Counted from the stretch's first letter, positions 15,574-25,400 are shown. The stretch is DNA of 42,625 nt from an uncultured Roseburia sp. (GCA_947652855.1 CANTEO010000016.1:1-42625), one strand, 5' to 3'. The notes: generated by a model not told the origin, from the sequence alone. Numbers and translations: made by a program.

Positions 15574-16512
15574 TTATTCCAGAATCATCTGAACGCATCC
15601 GTAAATGCCTGCGTCATTCCCCAACGTCGCAAGCTCAAAATGCGCGTCCAGGCAAGAATTGAAGGATTTCTCATCGTAATATTTTTTCACGCGATCCGTG
15701 ATGACGCTCCCGGCCTTTGACACGCCGCCGCCTATGACGAACACGTCCGGGTTCACGACGCGGGCCACGTTCGCCAGGGCGCGCCCCAATATCTTCGTCA
15801 TGTCATCGACAACCTCATCCGCTACGGCGTCTCCTGCCTTTGCCGCGTCAAACACATCCTTTGCCGTCAACGGGTCGATAGCGCGCAATGCGCTTTCTCT
15901 GGAATCGGAATCCAGCTTTTTCTTTGCCATGCGCACGATCCCGGTCGCGGACGCATACTGCTCCAGGCATCCCCTCTGGCCGCAGCCGCACGGATCCGTC
16001 TCCTTATCATTCACAATGATATGGCCAATTTCCCCGCCTGCGCCTTTGCTGCCGGTCACGACCTTCCCATCAGTGATTACGCCGCCGCCAACGCCCGTGC
16101 CAAGCGTCACCATGACAACATTTTTGCGGCCCTTGCCGCCTCCCTGCCACATTTCCCCAAGCGCGGCTACGTTCGCGTCATTTCCCACTTTCACAGGCAT
16201 TCCGGTGCGCTCTGCCATCTCTTTCGCCACGTTGATGATGTCCCATCCTAAATTGACGCACCGCAGCACCACGCCCTCGCTCGTCACCGGACCGGGAACG
16301 CCGATCCCGATTCCCTGCACCTGCGTCTTCAAGATTTCTTTTTCCGTCATCTTTTCCGCAATGGCGGCCGCCACGTCCGAAAGGATGTTCTCGCCGCCGT
16401 TTTCCGTCCTCGTGGGAATCTCCCATTTGTCCAAAACCATGCCTGTCGTCTCAAATAAGCCAAGCTTACAGGTCGTCCCCCCAATATCCACGCCAAATCC
16501 ATATTTTTTCAT
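15574..16512 (-). CDS. glcK: ROK-family glucokinase
   Basis: 312 residues. The N-terminal ATP-binding motif is FGVDIGGTTCKLGLF, the substrate region has GIGVPGPV and VGNDANVAALGE (catalytic Asp in NDAN), and the ROK zinc motif CGCGQRGCLEQYAS is intact. It phosphorylates glucose to glucose-6-phosphate in the cytoplasm; pgi at 40796-42142 would take the next step. Specificity for glucose over another hexose is by family resemblance. GGAGAAGGAG precedes the ATG. It has its own promoter. Confidence 0.9.
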   Translation of the reverse strand: MKKYGFGVDIGGTTCKLGLFETTGMVLDKWEIPTRTENGGENILSDVAAAIAEKMTEKEILKTQVQGIGIGVPGPVTSEGVVLRCVNLGWDIINVAKEMAERTGMPVKVGNDANVAALGEMWQGGGKGRKNVVMVTLGTGVGGGVITDGKVVTGSKGAGGEIGHIIVNDKETDPCGCGQRGCLEQYASATGIVRMAKKKLDSDSRESALRAIDPLTAKDVFDAAKAGDAVADEVVDDMTKILGRALANVARVVNPDVFVIGGGVSKAGSVITDRVKKYYDEKSFNSCLDAHFELATLGNDAGIYGCVQMILE

Positions 16513-16584
16513 CGGTTCTTTCTCCTTCTCCTTATTTTTTACGTATGGCAGATTTTTCCGCCCCTCATCCTAACTGTTAATTTA

Positions 16585-16613
16585 AGTATAAAAAAACCTC
16601 CTGCGGCTGTCAA
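16585..16613 (-). promoter_or_regulatory. Promoter of glucokinase overlapping the PBP stop codon
   Basis: TTGACA (16613-16608), a 17-base spacer and TATACT (16590-16585). The TTGACA includes the TGA stop (16612-16610) of the penicillin-binding protein gene, so one sequence serves both purposes. Confidence 0.75.
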
Positions 16614-18643
16614 TCCATATTTTCCTCTCCAAGCGCATCCTGGCGTATTTTTTGATACAAATCTAATTCCACATATGGCAAAAATTCGATCGGGGCTAAG
16701 CCGTTATGGCAGTTTTCCATAAACGTATGCCAGATCTGTCCCGGATAGGTGGAGCCGGACAGGCCGGGCAGCTCTGCGGGCATATCATAGCCCACCCATA
16801 TGCTTGCTGTATAATAACGCGTAAAGCCGGCAAACCATCCGTCCTTATTGTCATTTGTCGTTCCCGTCTTCCCCGCGGAAGGCATTCCGGTAACGCCAAG
16901 CCCGGCCCCCGTCCCCTCGGTAATGGCCGTCTTTAGCAGATCTGTCGTCATGCGGGCGGCCATCGTCTTATACACCTGCTTTTCTTCCCTCGAAGAAACC
17001 GCAATCTCCTCCCCGCTTGCGTCGGTTATCTTTAAAATGCAGGTAGGGATCCTGTATTTCCCGTCATTTAGGAGCGCGGCATAGCCTGCCGCCATTTCTA
17101 CCGGGGACGTGCCGTTCGTCAAGCCGCCAAGAGACGACGTAAGCCGCTCATCCTCCTGCGTTATCCTGCTGAAATTCATTTCTTTTAAATAAGAAAGGCC
17201 CACTTTGGGCGTAAGCTCCTCAAACAGCTGCCATGCCACGGTATTTTTCGAACGGGCCATCGCGGCGCGCACTGTCATCTCTCCGCTGTAAGCGCCGTCC
17301 GCGTTCGTGGGCCCTCCTTCAATTGGCTGATCGACCACGATGGAGTCCGGCGTATAATTCCGCTCCAGGGCAGGGGCATAGACAATCAGAGGCTTGATGC
17401 TGCTCCCCGGCTGACGGTAGCTTTGATACGCCCTGTTTAGCGTGTAGCCGTCAAAATCCTGACTCCTGCCCCCCACAATCGCCCTTACGCACCCGGATTC
17501 ATTGTCAATGCAGACGCCCGCGCCCTGCAGCTTAAGCACGCCTTCTTCATTGACCTCCGTAAAGCCCGAAAGCTTCTCATCAATCGCCTGCTGCAGCATG
17601 GCCTGCAGGCCCAAATCGAACGACGTGTAAATGCGGTATCCGGCCGTAAACAGCGTTTTCTGACACTCCGAGTACAGCTCTCCGTATCGCTCATCATAAG
17701 CCTGCCGTTCTTCGTCGCTCTCAAATTCCGTCTGAAACTCAAACCCTTCTTTTTCCATTAAAAGCCTGGTCGCGCAGTAATATGTATATGTCTCAACATA
17801 ATTGTTCTTTTCGTGCGCCGGACGGTTTAGGGTAATCTCTTCCGCTTTTGCCATCAGGCAGGCGCTTTTTGAAATTTTGCCGTCCTCATACATATTCTGC
17901 AAAATGCGGTCCCTGCGCCCCAGGGTATTTTCCATATGCGTCAGCGGGTCATACAGCGTCGGGTTATTCGGAATGGCGCATAAAAAGGCGATCTGAGATA
18001 AGTCAAGCTCTGAAACCTCTTTATTAAAATAACCGATGCTTGCAGCCTGAATCCCATAATAGCCGCAGCCGAAATAAATGTTGTTCAAGTAGAACTCCAA
18101 AAGCTCCGCCTTGCTGTATTTTTTCTCTAATTCCGTCGCGATAAAAATTTCTTCCACTTTCCGCTGCCACGTCTTATCCTGCGTCAGAAAGATATTCCTC
18201 GCCAGCTGCTGCGTAATCGTGCTGGCGCCCTGCGTCACTTCCCCGTTCTCAATCGCCGCCTTGACCGCACGCAAAATCGCCCGTATGTCAATCCCGCCAT
18301 GCTGATAAAATTTCTTATCCTCAATGCTGACGATCGCCGAGCAGACATCCGCAGGAATCTGCTCATATGACAGGTAATAGACGTCCTTCTCTCCTTTTAA
18401 TGTGGATATCGTATTCCCATCCTTATCATACACCACGCTGGTCTGGGCGGCGCAAAATGTAGCCTTTGTGGAGCCGCGCACAAATTTTTCCGCCTCGTCT
18501 TTCAACTCCTTCACCTCAGCGGCATATCCTCCATAATAATAATACCCCACCCCGGCGACGACAATCAGCATCAAAAGAAACTGAAGCTTCACGAAAAACC
18601 AAAACAAACGGTATTTTTTCTTTTTTTTCTTTTCTTGCTTCAT
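16610..18643 (-). CDS. Class A penicillin-binding protein (transglycosylase/transpeptidase)
   Basis: 677 residues, a membrane-anchored peptidoglycan synthase. A lysine-rich cytoplasmic tail precedes one transmembrane helix (about 13-36). The GT51 glycosyltransferase follows with IVSIEDKKFYQHGGID and GASTITQQLARN. The transpeptidase has all three motifs: SSIK (about 414), SKN (about 466) and KTGT (about 592). Length and order are those of PBP1-type enzymes. It is divided from spoVT by a promoter and a leader hairpin. AAGGGG lies 4 bases before the ATG. Confidence 0.93.
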   Translation of the reverse strand: MKQEKKKKKKYRLFWFFVKLQFLLMLIVVAGVGYYYYGGYAAEVKELKDEAEKFVRGSTKATFCAAQTSVVYDKDGNTISTLKGEKDVYYLSYEQIPADVCSAIVSIEDKKFYQHGGIDIRAILRAVKAAIENGEVTQGASTITQQLARNIFLTQDKTWQRKVEEIFIATELEKKYSKAELLEFYLNNIYFGCGYYGIQAASIGYFNKEVSELDLSQIAFLCAIPNNPTLYDPLTHMENTLGRRDRILQNMYEDGKISKSACLMAKAEEITLNRPAHEKNNYVETYTYYCATRLLMEKEGFEFQTEFESDEERQAYDERYGELYSECQKTLFTAGYRIYTSFDLGLQAMLQQAIDEKLSGFTEVNEEGVLKLQGAGVCIDNESGCVRAIVGGRSQDFDGYTLNRAYQSYRQPGSSIKPLIVYAPALERNYTPDSIVVDQPIEGGPTNADGAYSGEMTVRAAMARSKNTVAWQLFEELTPKVGLSYLKEMNFSRITQEDERLTSSLGGLTNGTSPVEMAAGYAALLNDGKYRIPTCILKITDASGEEIAVSSREEKQVYKTMAARMTTDLLKTAITEGTGAGLGVTGMPSAGKTGTTNDNKDGWFAGFTRYYTASIWVGYDMPAELPGLSGSTYPGQIWHTFMENCHNGLAPIEFLPYVELDLYQKIRQDALGEENMD

Positions 18644-18674
18644 AAAGCCCCTTCATCCAACATCAACGTTATTT

Positions 18675-18706
18675 TGCCACTATGCAGCCGAAGCTGAATA
18701 GTGGCA
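18675..18706 (-). other. 5' leader hairpin with UUCG tetraloop ahead of the PBP gene
   Basis: On the minus strand TGCCACTAT pairs with ATAGTGGCA, then a mismatch, then CAGC-TTCG-GCTG: a C(UUCG)G tetraloop, which is unusually stable as RNA and only arises on this strand. It lies about 10 bases into the predicted PBP transcript and has no U tract after it, so a leader or stabilising element is more likely than a terminator. On the plus strand it is followed by a T-rich run, but no plus-strand gene lies upstream. Confidence 0.55.
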
Positions 18707-18720
18707 TTTCTTTTTTTCTT

Positions 18721-18749
18721 ATTCTACACTTTTTATATATAGAAAGCAA
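18721..18749 (-). promoter_or_regulatory. Promoter of the PBP gene
   Basis: TTGCTT (18749-18744), a 17-base spacer and TAGAAT (18726-18721) on the minus strand, between the spoVT stop and the PBP start. The predicted leader is about 70 bases and contains the UUCG hairpin. Confidence 0.6.
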
Positions 18750-18789
18750 TACATGAAACCGACCATGCGCCAGCTCTTTGGCTTGGCTG

Positions 18790-19338
18790 TCATTGCTCCA
18801 TCTGCCTTCCCAAAAATCCTGCCGCCGTTACCGCCAGCATATGTTCCGTGTCTCCCATTTGGGATTTCTCATTTTTATCTGAAATAACCACTGCCCCTAT
18901 AGCATCTCCCTGACAGATAATTGTCGCGACTGCCTGTGAGCAAAGCTCTCCGGAATCATCCAAAGTAATTTTCACAAACGACTCATCATCCTTATTCGCA
19001 ACAAAATCAGCGCGCTTCTCGATAATGCCTTCCATCTGCTTGCTTAGGGGCTTTCCGTCAAATTCCTTTTTCCCGCTGCCCGCCACGGCCACGACATGGT
19101 CCCTGTCCGTGATGCAGACTAAATTCCCGGTCGTCTGCGAAAGGCTTTCAGCGTACTGCCCCGCAAATTGCCCAAGCTCTCCGATCGGCGAATATTTTTT
19201 CAGTATGATCTCCCCCTGACGGTCGGTAAAAATCTCAAGCGGATCTCCTTCCCTGATCCTCAAAGTCCTGCGAATTTCTTTTGGAACTACCACCCTCCCC
19301 AAATCGTCTATTCTACGCACAATTCCCGTTGCTTTCAT
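18790..19338 (-). CDS. spoVT: Stage V sporulation protein T (AbrB-like regulator)
   Basis: 182 residues, the usual SpoVT length. The N-terminal 50 residues are a swapped-hairpin AbrB DNA-binding domain (MKATGIVRRIDDLGRVVVPKE, IREGDPLEIF), and the rest is a GAF-like domain (GNLVCITDRDHVVAVAG, SQAVATIICQGDAIGAVVI). It acts in the forespore, modulating sigma-G genes. GGAGG precedes the ATG by 10 bases, and a sigma-G-like promoter lies upstream. It is the clearest sign that the organism forms spores. Confidence 0.93.
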   Translation of the reverse strand: MKATGIVRRIDDLGRVVVPKEIRRTLRIREGDPLEIFTDRQGEIILKKYSPIGELGQFAGQYAESLSQTTGNLVCITDRDHVVAVAGSGKKEFDGKPLSKQMEGIIEKRADFVANKDDESFVKITLDDSGELCSQAVATIICQGDAIGAVVISDKNEKSQMGDTEHMLAVTAAGFLGRQMEQ

Positions 19339-19378
19339 ATGAAAAATTCCTCCATTTACATTTTCTACTGTGTGGTAG

Positions 19379-19407
19379 TAGTATCTGTAAGCGAAGGAAT
19401 TTTATAC
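19379..19407 (-). promoter_or_regulatory. Sigma-G-like promoter of spoVT
   Basis: GTATA (19407-19403), a 17-base spacer and GATACTA (19385-19379), against the B. subtilis sigma-G consensus gHATR-N17/18-CATWHTA; only the first base of the -10 differs. spoVT is a sigma-G gene in Bacillus. Confidence 0.65.
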
Positions 19408-19423
19408 CTCGAAAAAAAGAAAA

Positions 19424-20149
19424 CTAATCATGAAGCTCATCACTGTCAAACGTCTCACAATATCTGGCAAAAAAGGACGGCTCCTCCCCTTTCACATAAA
19501 GATGCGAGACATCCCCGAAGCGGCTAACCCGAAATGACGCGGCCCCTTTCCTGCGCTCCTCTGTCATAACGGTTGTCACAGAAGACGGGGCGGCGCAAAA
19601 CCCATGCCACAGCACCATCGGAGACGCGCCGATCAAATGCCCAAGCAGGACGCACTCCAACGCGAAATGACAAAAAAACGCGAGCGTATCCCGGTTCGCG
19701 CGGCTGACGCGGTAAATGTTCCCCTCCCTGACATAGCCATGCCGCGCCAAAAGCGCGTCAAATTCCGTTGTGACATGAGCATATTCCTGAAAGACATTCC
19801 CTTCTTCCATCAGCTTTGTCTTCGCCCATAAATCTTTGTCATAATATTCGTTTACGCCTGTCCAATCCTGTGGCAGGAAATCCCAACAATTGATGGGATA
19901 GCCTTTGTCCGGCCTTATCACCTTGGCGGGAAATTCCTGCAGCCAATCGCATTCCACGGCCTGCATCTGCTTCTTCGACAGGGTTGGGGCGGCGGTGTCT
20001 TTCGCCCGGCCAAGCGGAGAGACGTAGCACCGGTCAATCCGAACATCCTTTAGATAGTCCGCCAAATGCTCCGCTTCCCGAAATCCTTTCTCGGTCAAGG
20101 AATCCTTTTCGTAATCCGGCTCACCATGCCGTATGAATAACAGCCTCAT
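19424..20149 (-). CDS. Histidine phosphatase family protein
   Basis: 241 residues. The phosphohistidine motif is LLFIRHGEPDYE (RHG at 7-9), with a second conserved arginine in YVSPLGRAKDT and the later histidine in FCHFALE. The fold is the phosphoglycerate-mutase-like phosphatase; the substrate cannot be told. It lies after the sugar kinase gene with a 125-base gap that holds a long hairpin, so it may be the third gene of that transcript. Confidence 0.85.
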   Translation of the reverse strand: MRLLFIRHGEPDYEKDSLTEKGFREAEHLADYLKDVRIDRCYVSPLGRAKDTAAPTLSKKQMQAVECDWLQEFPAKVIRPDKGYPINCWDFLPQDWTGVNEYYDKDLWAKTKLMEEGNVFQEYAHVTTEFDALLARHGYVREGNIYRVSRANRDTLAFFCHFALECVLLGHLIGASPMVLWHGFCAAPSSVTTVMTEERRKGAASFRVSRFGDVSHLYVKGEEPSFFARYCETFDSDELHD

Positions 20150-20186
20150 CTGAAACCTCCCCTTCCTTCAAAACCTTCCCGTAAGC

Positions 20187-20246
20187 AAATGCACTCCCGG
20201 AGCTTTGCCACAGAAGAATGGCATATCGCATTCCGAAAGTGCATTT
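20187..20246 (-). other. Long imperfect hairpin between the kinase and phosphatase genes
   Basis: The outer 15-bp stem pairs 20246-20232 with 20201-20187. Two of its pairs are G-U wobbles on the minus strand but C-A mismatches on the plus strand, so it only forms fully in the RNA of the flanking genes. An inner 5-bp hairpin (TGCCA/TGGCA) sits inside. No U tract follows. It could stabilise or process the mRNA, or be a weak terminator. Confidence 0.55.
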
Positions 20247-20274
20247 GACTGTCCTTTACTAAGCTATTAACCTA

Positions 20275-21348
20275 TTATTTACAAAGCTCGCACATCTGCT
20301 GCCATTTTTTCTCCATATCCGCCACTAAAGCGAACTGAGTCCTGCAACGATCCAGGTTGTGCTTTTCCCTTGAAATCTTAAAGTAAACGTCGCCTTCCAG
20401 ATAATCCGCCAAAAAGCGCATTCCGCACTCTAAGGTCATCATTTTGGCGCCCATCGGCAGCGCCTTCACTTCATTCGGGGTAAGCCTTCCGCCGCAGCCC
20501 TCTAAAAATCCCTTCACGTAAATCTCAAACAATTCCAGGGACAGGGAAACCTTTGACACGTCCGGCTCATCCTCTGCCGCCGTGTTGGCGCCAAACCGGA
20601 TCGCGTCGCCAAAGTCGTGCGCAGATAAGCCCGGCATCACTGTATCCAGATCAATGACGCAGATTGCCTTGTGCGTCGCAGAGTCAATCATGATATTGTT
20701 CAGCTTCGTGTCATTATGCGTCACGCGAAGCGGAAGCTCTCCCTTCGCCAGCATATCGTGAAGCTGTGAAACCTCCTTGCTGCGCGCCCGCACAAACGCG
20801 ATCTCTTCCTGAACTTCAGCGGCCCTTCCCTTCACGTCAGCCTCAACCGCCTTCTCAAAGTCCTGATAGCGCTTCGCCGTATTATGGAAATTCGGGATCG
20901 TCTCATGCAGCGTGTCCGCAGGGAAATTCGCAAGCATCGCCTGAAATTTTCCAAACGCCACGGCGCTCTGATAAAAATCCTCGTTGCTCTCAACGGCGTC
21001 AAACGTCTGCGCATCTTCAATAAACTCATACACCCGCCACTTGCTGCCCTCATCGTCCGTATAATAGGATTTGCCGTCTTTTGTCTTCACCACAGTCAGG
21101 GTCTCCCTCGCAGGATCCCCGCCTTCCCGCTCAATTTCCTCACGCAGATAAGAGGTGACGTTTAAAATATTCTCCATCAACTGATCCGTATCCTTAAAGA
21201 TCGTCGTGTTGATCCCCTGCAGGATATATTTTTTGCCTTCCGCCATCTGCGCCAAATATGTATGGTTAATATGCCCGCTTCCATAAGGCTCTATGCTGGC
21301 TGCCTCCCCATTCACCTGAAACTGCATTAAAATGTCTTTCTTCTCCAT
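20275..21348 (-). CDS. Aminoglycoside-phosphotransferase-fold sugar kinase, N-acetylhexosamine 1-kinase (NahK)-like
   Basis: 357 residues, close to the 359 of Bifidobacterium NahK. The kinase catalytic loop is LRVTHNDTKLNNIMID and the metal-binding loop CVIDLDTVMPG. The N-terminal nucleotide-binding lobe has YGSGHINHTYL and YILQGINTTIF, the latter characteristic of the NahK group. It likely makes GlcNAc-1-P or GalNAc-1-P from host or mucin sugars. AAGGAG lies 9 bases before the ATG, and the nucleotidyltransferase ends 13 bases upstream, so the two form an operon. The exact sugar is inferred. Confidence 0.8.
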   Translation of the reverse strand: MEKKDILMQFQVNGEAASIEPYGSGHINHTYLAQMAEGKKYILQGINTTIFKDTDQLMENILNVTSYLREEIEREGGDPARETLTVVKTKDGKSYYTDDEGSKWRVYEFIEDAQTFDAVESNEDFYQSAVAFGKFQAMLANFPADTLHETIPNFHNTAKRYQDFEKAVEADVKGRAAEVQEEIAFVRARSKEVSQLHDMLAKGELPLRVTHNDTKLNNIMIDSATHKAICVIDLDTVMPGLSAHDFGDAIRFGANTAAEDEPDVSKVSLSLELFEIYVKGFLEGCGGRLTPNEVKALPMGAKMMTLECGMRFLADYLEGDVYFKISREKHNLDRCRTQFALVADMEKKWQQMCELCK

Positions 21349-21361
21349 TGTGACCCTCTCC

Positions 21362-22285
21362 TTATGATTCCCATAAATATTTTGGATAAACGCCCTGTTC
21401 CTTAAAGTCCGCGATCGCCTTCATGACAGTTTCCTTATCCTCTTTATATGTCACGCCATACCAGCGGTCTTCTGACTTAAGGACTGTGACGACCGCTTTG
21501 TCCTCTTCCATCAGCTGCTGCACGGCAGACGGAAGGAAAAACTCACATTTCAATGGGTTTTTCTCAAGGTTCTCCTCCAAAAACGCCGGGAAACGCGCCT
21601 CAAGCTCATCCATCAGGTTCTTCTCAAAGCCCCACATATTCATGGATGCTGTGCTGCCCTTTGGAATCGTGACCCATGTTTCCCCGTCGTCTTCCGTATA
21701 CGCCGTCTCGTCTCCCTTTTTCTCAATACGCGTGCGCTCATGGATGTCCACAAGATGGCCTGCGTCGTCAATCTGGCAGACGCCCCTCGCCACATGGCCG
21801 TTTTCCGTTAAGGTATTCTCCATAATGTAGCCTACCATGACATACTGATATGTCTCGCCCGTCTTTGGCTTGCTAAGGTAATCGTATATCACCTGATACG
21901 CATGGCGGCCATAAAAGTCGTCAGCATTAATCACCGCGAACGGCCCGTTCACCTTATCCTTGCAGCTTAACACTGCATGGCCCGTGCCAAACGGCTTTAC
22001 TCTCCCCTCTGGAGCCTGATAGCCTTCCGGAAGGGCATCCAGCTCCTGATACGCATATTCCACTTGCATACGCTTTGCGATCCGGTCGCCCACGCACTCA
22101 CGAAATTCCGCCTCGTTCTCCTTTTTGATGATGAAAATCACCTTTTCAAAACCCGCCAGCATCGCATCATAAACAGAAAAGTCCAGGATCACGTGTCCTG
22201 CGTCATCCATTGGATCCATCTGCTTTAAGCCGCCGTAACGGCTGCCCATGCCCGCTGCCATAACAACCAACACTGGTTTGTCCAT
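21362..22285 (-). CDS. Sugar-1-phosphate nucleotidyltransferase
   Basis: 307 residues of the NTP-transferase fold. The N-terminal motif is VVMAAGMGSRYGGLKQMDP (G-X-G-X-R and the lysine), the metal site is FAVINADDFYG, and KPFGTGHAVL is in the substrate pocket. Such enzymes make UDP- or GDP-sugars from sugar-1-phosphate. Next to a NahK-like kinase it probably converts the kinase product into UDP-GlcNAc or UDP-GalNAc (inference). It is the first gene of the pair, with its own promoter and AGGAGGG upstream. Confidence 0.85.
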   Translation of the reverse strand: MDKPVLVVMAAGMGSRYGGLKQMDPMDDAGHVILDFSVYDAMLAGFEKVIFIIKKENEAEFRECVGDRIAKRMQVEYAYQELDALPEGYQAPEGRVKPFGTGHAVLSCKDKVNGPFAVINADDFYGRHAYQVIYDYLSKPKTGETYQYVMVGYIMENTLTENGHVARGVCQIDDAGHLVDIHERTRIEKKGDETAYTEDDGETWVTIPKGSTASMNMWGFEKNLMDELEARFPAFLEENLEKNPLKCEFFLPSAVQQLMEEDKAVVTVLKSEDRWYGVTYKEDKETVMKAIADFKEQGVYPKYLWES

Positions 22286-22323
22286 AAAACTGTTCCCTCC
22301 TATTCTATTTCTTATATTTCTCT

Positions 22324-22332
22324 ATTATACCA
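22324..22332 (-). promoter_or_regulatory. Extended -10 promoter of the sugar-salvage pair
   Basis: TGGTATAAT (22332-22324) is an extended -10 about 38 bases before the nucleotidyltransferase ATG; no good -35 is visible, which fits this promoter type. Confidence 0.6.
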
Positions 22333-22423
22333 GACTTATCCACAGAATACAGCAATTATTTTAGAAATCTTCCAATCAAAACGCATACGCTTTACAAGCC
22401 GTCCTATCATGGCAAGCCATGTG

Positions 22424-25400
22424 CTAGCGCTTCTTTTTTACTGTTTTGGAAAACTTGCCCGCCAAATTTTTACCGTCGGCTTTCCGGTATGCCTTAATCT
22501 TATAGTAAGCCATCTTTCCACGCTTTACCTTTTTGTCCAGATAAATTCTCGTCCCCGCCTTCTTGATCTGAGCGATCTTTTTGAAGCCTGTTTTTTGCTT
22601 ATAGGAACGGTAAATGAGATATCCGTTCGCGCCGCTCACTTTTTTCCAGCTTATCTGGATGCCCTTCTTTGTCTTCTTCGCCTTCACTCCCTTTGGCGCC
22701 GCCGGAGCCTGAACTGGCTGCTGTATTGGCGGCTCTTCCTCTATTGAAGGATCGTCCTTGATTGGCGGCTTCTGCTCATCTTGCTTTTTCACAAACTTTG
22801 CAAGCAGCTCCGTCTCTTTTTCCGCCACAAACGAATACTCTGCCTGCTCTGACACTTTCACTTCTCCTAAGTACCATCCCGCAAACACATAGCCTTCCTG
22901 CGGAACTGCCTTTACCGTCACGCTGCTGCCCAATCGCACCGTCGCGCTCCCCGATGCCGTGCCGCCCGCTTCTGCCTTCACCGAAATGCTCACTTGCTCC
23001 GCCGGAACCTTGAAGCTGTAGACTGAGTGCGGCAATAGCTCATAAGAGACGTCCTTCCCTTCCACCTGCTCTGTCCGCTTCTGAACCGACACCTTATCCG
23101 GCTCTTCCAATGTGTTTTTATCATCTACATTTTCTGAAGACAGAAACCAGACATCCATACGGCTTCCTGTCAAATCCCTGCCATCCACTGAGATATCCAC
23201 TTTCACAGATTTCGATTTTTCATTATTGACCGCCATCACATAGGTGTTGCCTTCCTCATCCTTTGTGGAGTACACATTGACGCTTTCCACAACGCCATTG
23301 CCGTCGGAATAAGACTCTCGATTTCCCTTTACCTCTTGATTCACCTCCACGTTCCCAGTCATATGGTTGAATAGGTCAAACAAACGTGCCGACGGGGTTG
23401 ACACATATTGATTCCCGCCCTCAAAATTATGGCACTGTATCACGCATTGCTGCCATGCGCCCAGATTGTCGCCTACGGTAAAGTCCACAAGGCAGTGCTT
23501 ATTCTGATACGCCGCTCCGGCATTTACGCAGTCAATCATATGGTTCGCAATATACATCGCGTGCCCAAGGGAGGTCTGATAATCGCTGGCTGGCCCTAAA
23601 ATGCCAAATTCAGAAACTGCAACCTCCTTGCTGTTGTCCCCGGTAAGCTCATGCATTAACGTCTTATGGGACTTAACGTATTCGGCCTGCGCCTTCGCCT
23701 TCGCCAAAGACGCCTCATAGGCGTCCGCGTTTCCGTAGCCGCTGCTGTACGGATGAATGATCACGCCATCATATTTATCGTCATGCCCCTTCTCATTCAT
23801 CTTACGGATGAAATTCTTCTGAAGCCTGTCCACAATGCCAGAATAGATTTCAATCTCCATGCCAATCTCATCCGCCACGGCCTTCATGGCATCATAATAA
23901 TCCACGAACCCTGACTGCCTCGTCTGATAATTGCAGGTGATTTCAGCGCCAGCAGATGGAATATTCCCATTTAAGCCGTCGCCAAACACAATTTTCCCTG
24001 TGCCATAGTCAAATGTGCAGACATTCTTTTCGCCCTGCCCATCTAAGGAATCGACAATTTCCCATTTTTGGCCCGCCACAAACACTTCCGCGCTGTCCTC
24101 TATCACAGGAAGGTAATAGACATAACGCTCTTCATTTTCTTTGCCTTCGCTGCGGGATGCCGCCGACCTCCAATCTCCTTTTTTCGCTACCCTGTTATTG
24201 ACCTGATAATAGCTCCTCTGGCCGGAAATCTCCATAATGTCGCCTTCAATATACAGATCCTCCGTCCCTTTCCCATTCTGGCTTCTCCCAGACATCCAAT
24301 AATCCTGCCCCGTATCGCTAAATTCGTTCCCAAGCTCAAAGCGGATAACGCCGTAAGGCTCTTCATGCCCATTCTTTGCGCGCACGGCTGCCCAGTCCAC
24401 TCCGCCATTTGGATTGCTGCCGTCATTGGGGGCATTCAAATACTCTACCAAATCCGCCGCGTCCGCCGGATTGCCACGCCCTAATCCATACACAAAAATA
24501 GCCTCTGACCCCAAGTCATCATAAATCCAGCCCATTGCTTCATCCACTCCAAACGCCGCATCCACTGGAACCTCTCCCGCGTCAGAATAGAAATTGTTCC
24601 CTGCAATCACCGTTGTCCTTTCCTCCCTTGGACCAATGGCGTCTTTCCAGGAGAACAGATTGGAAACCGTTCCGCCAGGATAGCGCACGGAGCCAAATCC
24701 CGCCTCCTTCACAATCTCCTGAAAGGCATCGTATGGCTTGCTGTTTTCCTGATCCCAGCTCCCATATCCATACTTATGATATCGGTGGTTAATGCCAAAC
24801 ATCGCGGATGGAATCTCTCTTAGCTCATCGTCCGTATCGACTGAAATGGAAATTGTCCCGTTCTCATCCACGTCCTCATCTAAGGTCCCGTGCAGAGCAT
24901 AAATCGCCTTGACGGCATCCGTGTCCAATACCTTGTTATAATAGCGAATCTCATCCATCATGCCTTTGACCGCAGAATTTTCCGCATTTTGCCTGTGGGC
25001 GCCAACGCGAATGTTTCCGTTGCCATTCACCAAGGATCCAGACAGAGTTTGCGCATTTGTCTGCTTTCCATCCAAATAAAAATACGCCTTCCGCTCAGCG
25101 GCGCCTGCGCCGTCAACTGCAATCATGATATGATGCCATTCCCCTATTTTAACCGGCTTGCTGCAAAATCTGTTCGTCGCGTCTAAATAAGTGCCGTATG
25201 TTCCATCTTTGTCAATTGTCAAGATCGCCCGTCCGCTGCCGTCTCCCTCCTGATGAAAGACACTTGTGCTGCTTGTGTTGGTATTTTTGATTTCCTCATA
25301 CTTTATCCATGCTCCAACCGTAAATGCCTGCTCCGTTTTCAGGCCATAGCCTGCGTCTGCCAGGCTTAAGGTTAAGTAAGAATCGTTCTTCCCCTCAAAG

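Noticed and set aside
15698..16573. A 291-codon plus-strand open frame over the glucokinase gene
   Set aside because: Low-complexity Pro/Ser/Thr product with no family motif; a shadow of the ROK kinase.
18675..18706. Hairpin considered as the spoVT terminator
   Set aside because: No U tract follows on the minus strand, and the PBP promoter lies between spoVT and the hairpin.
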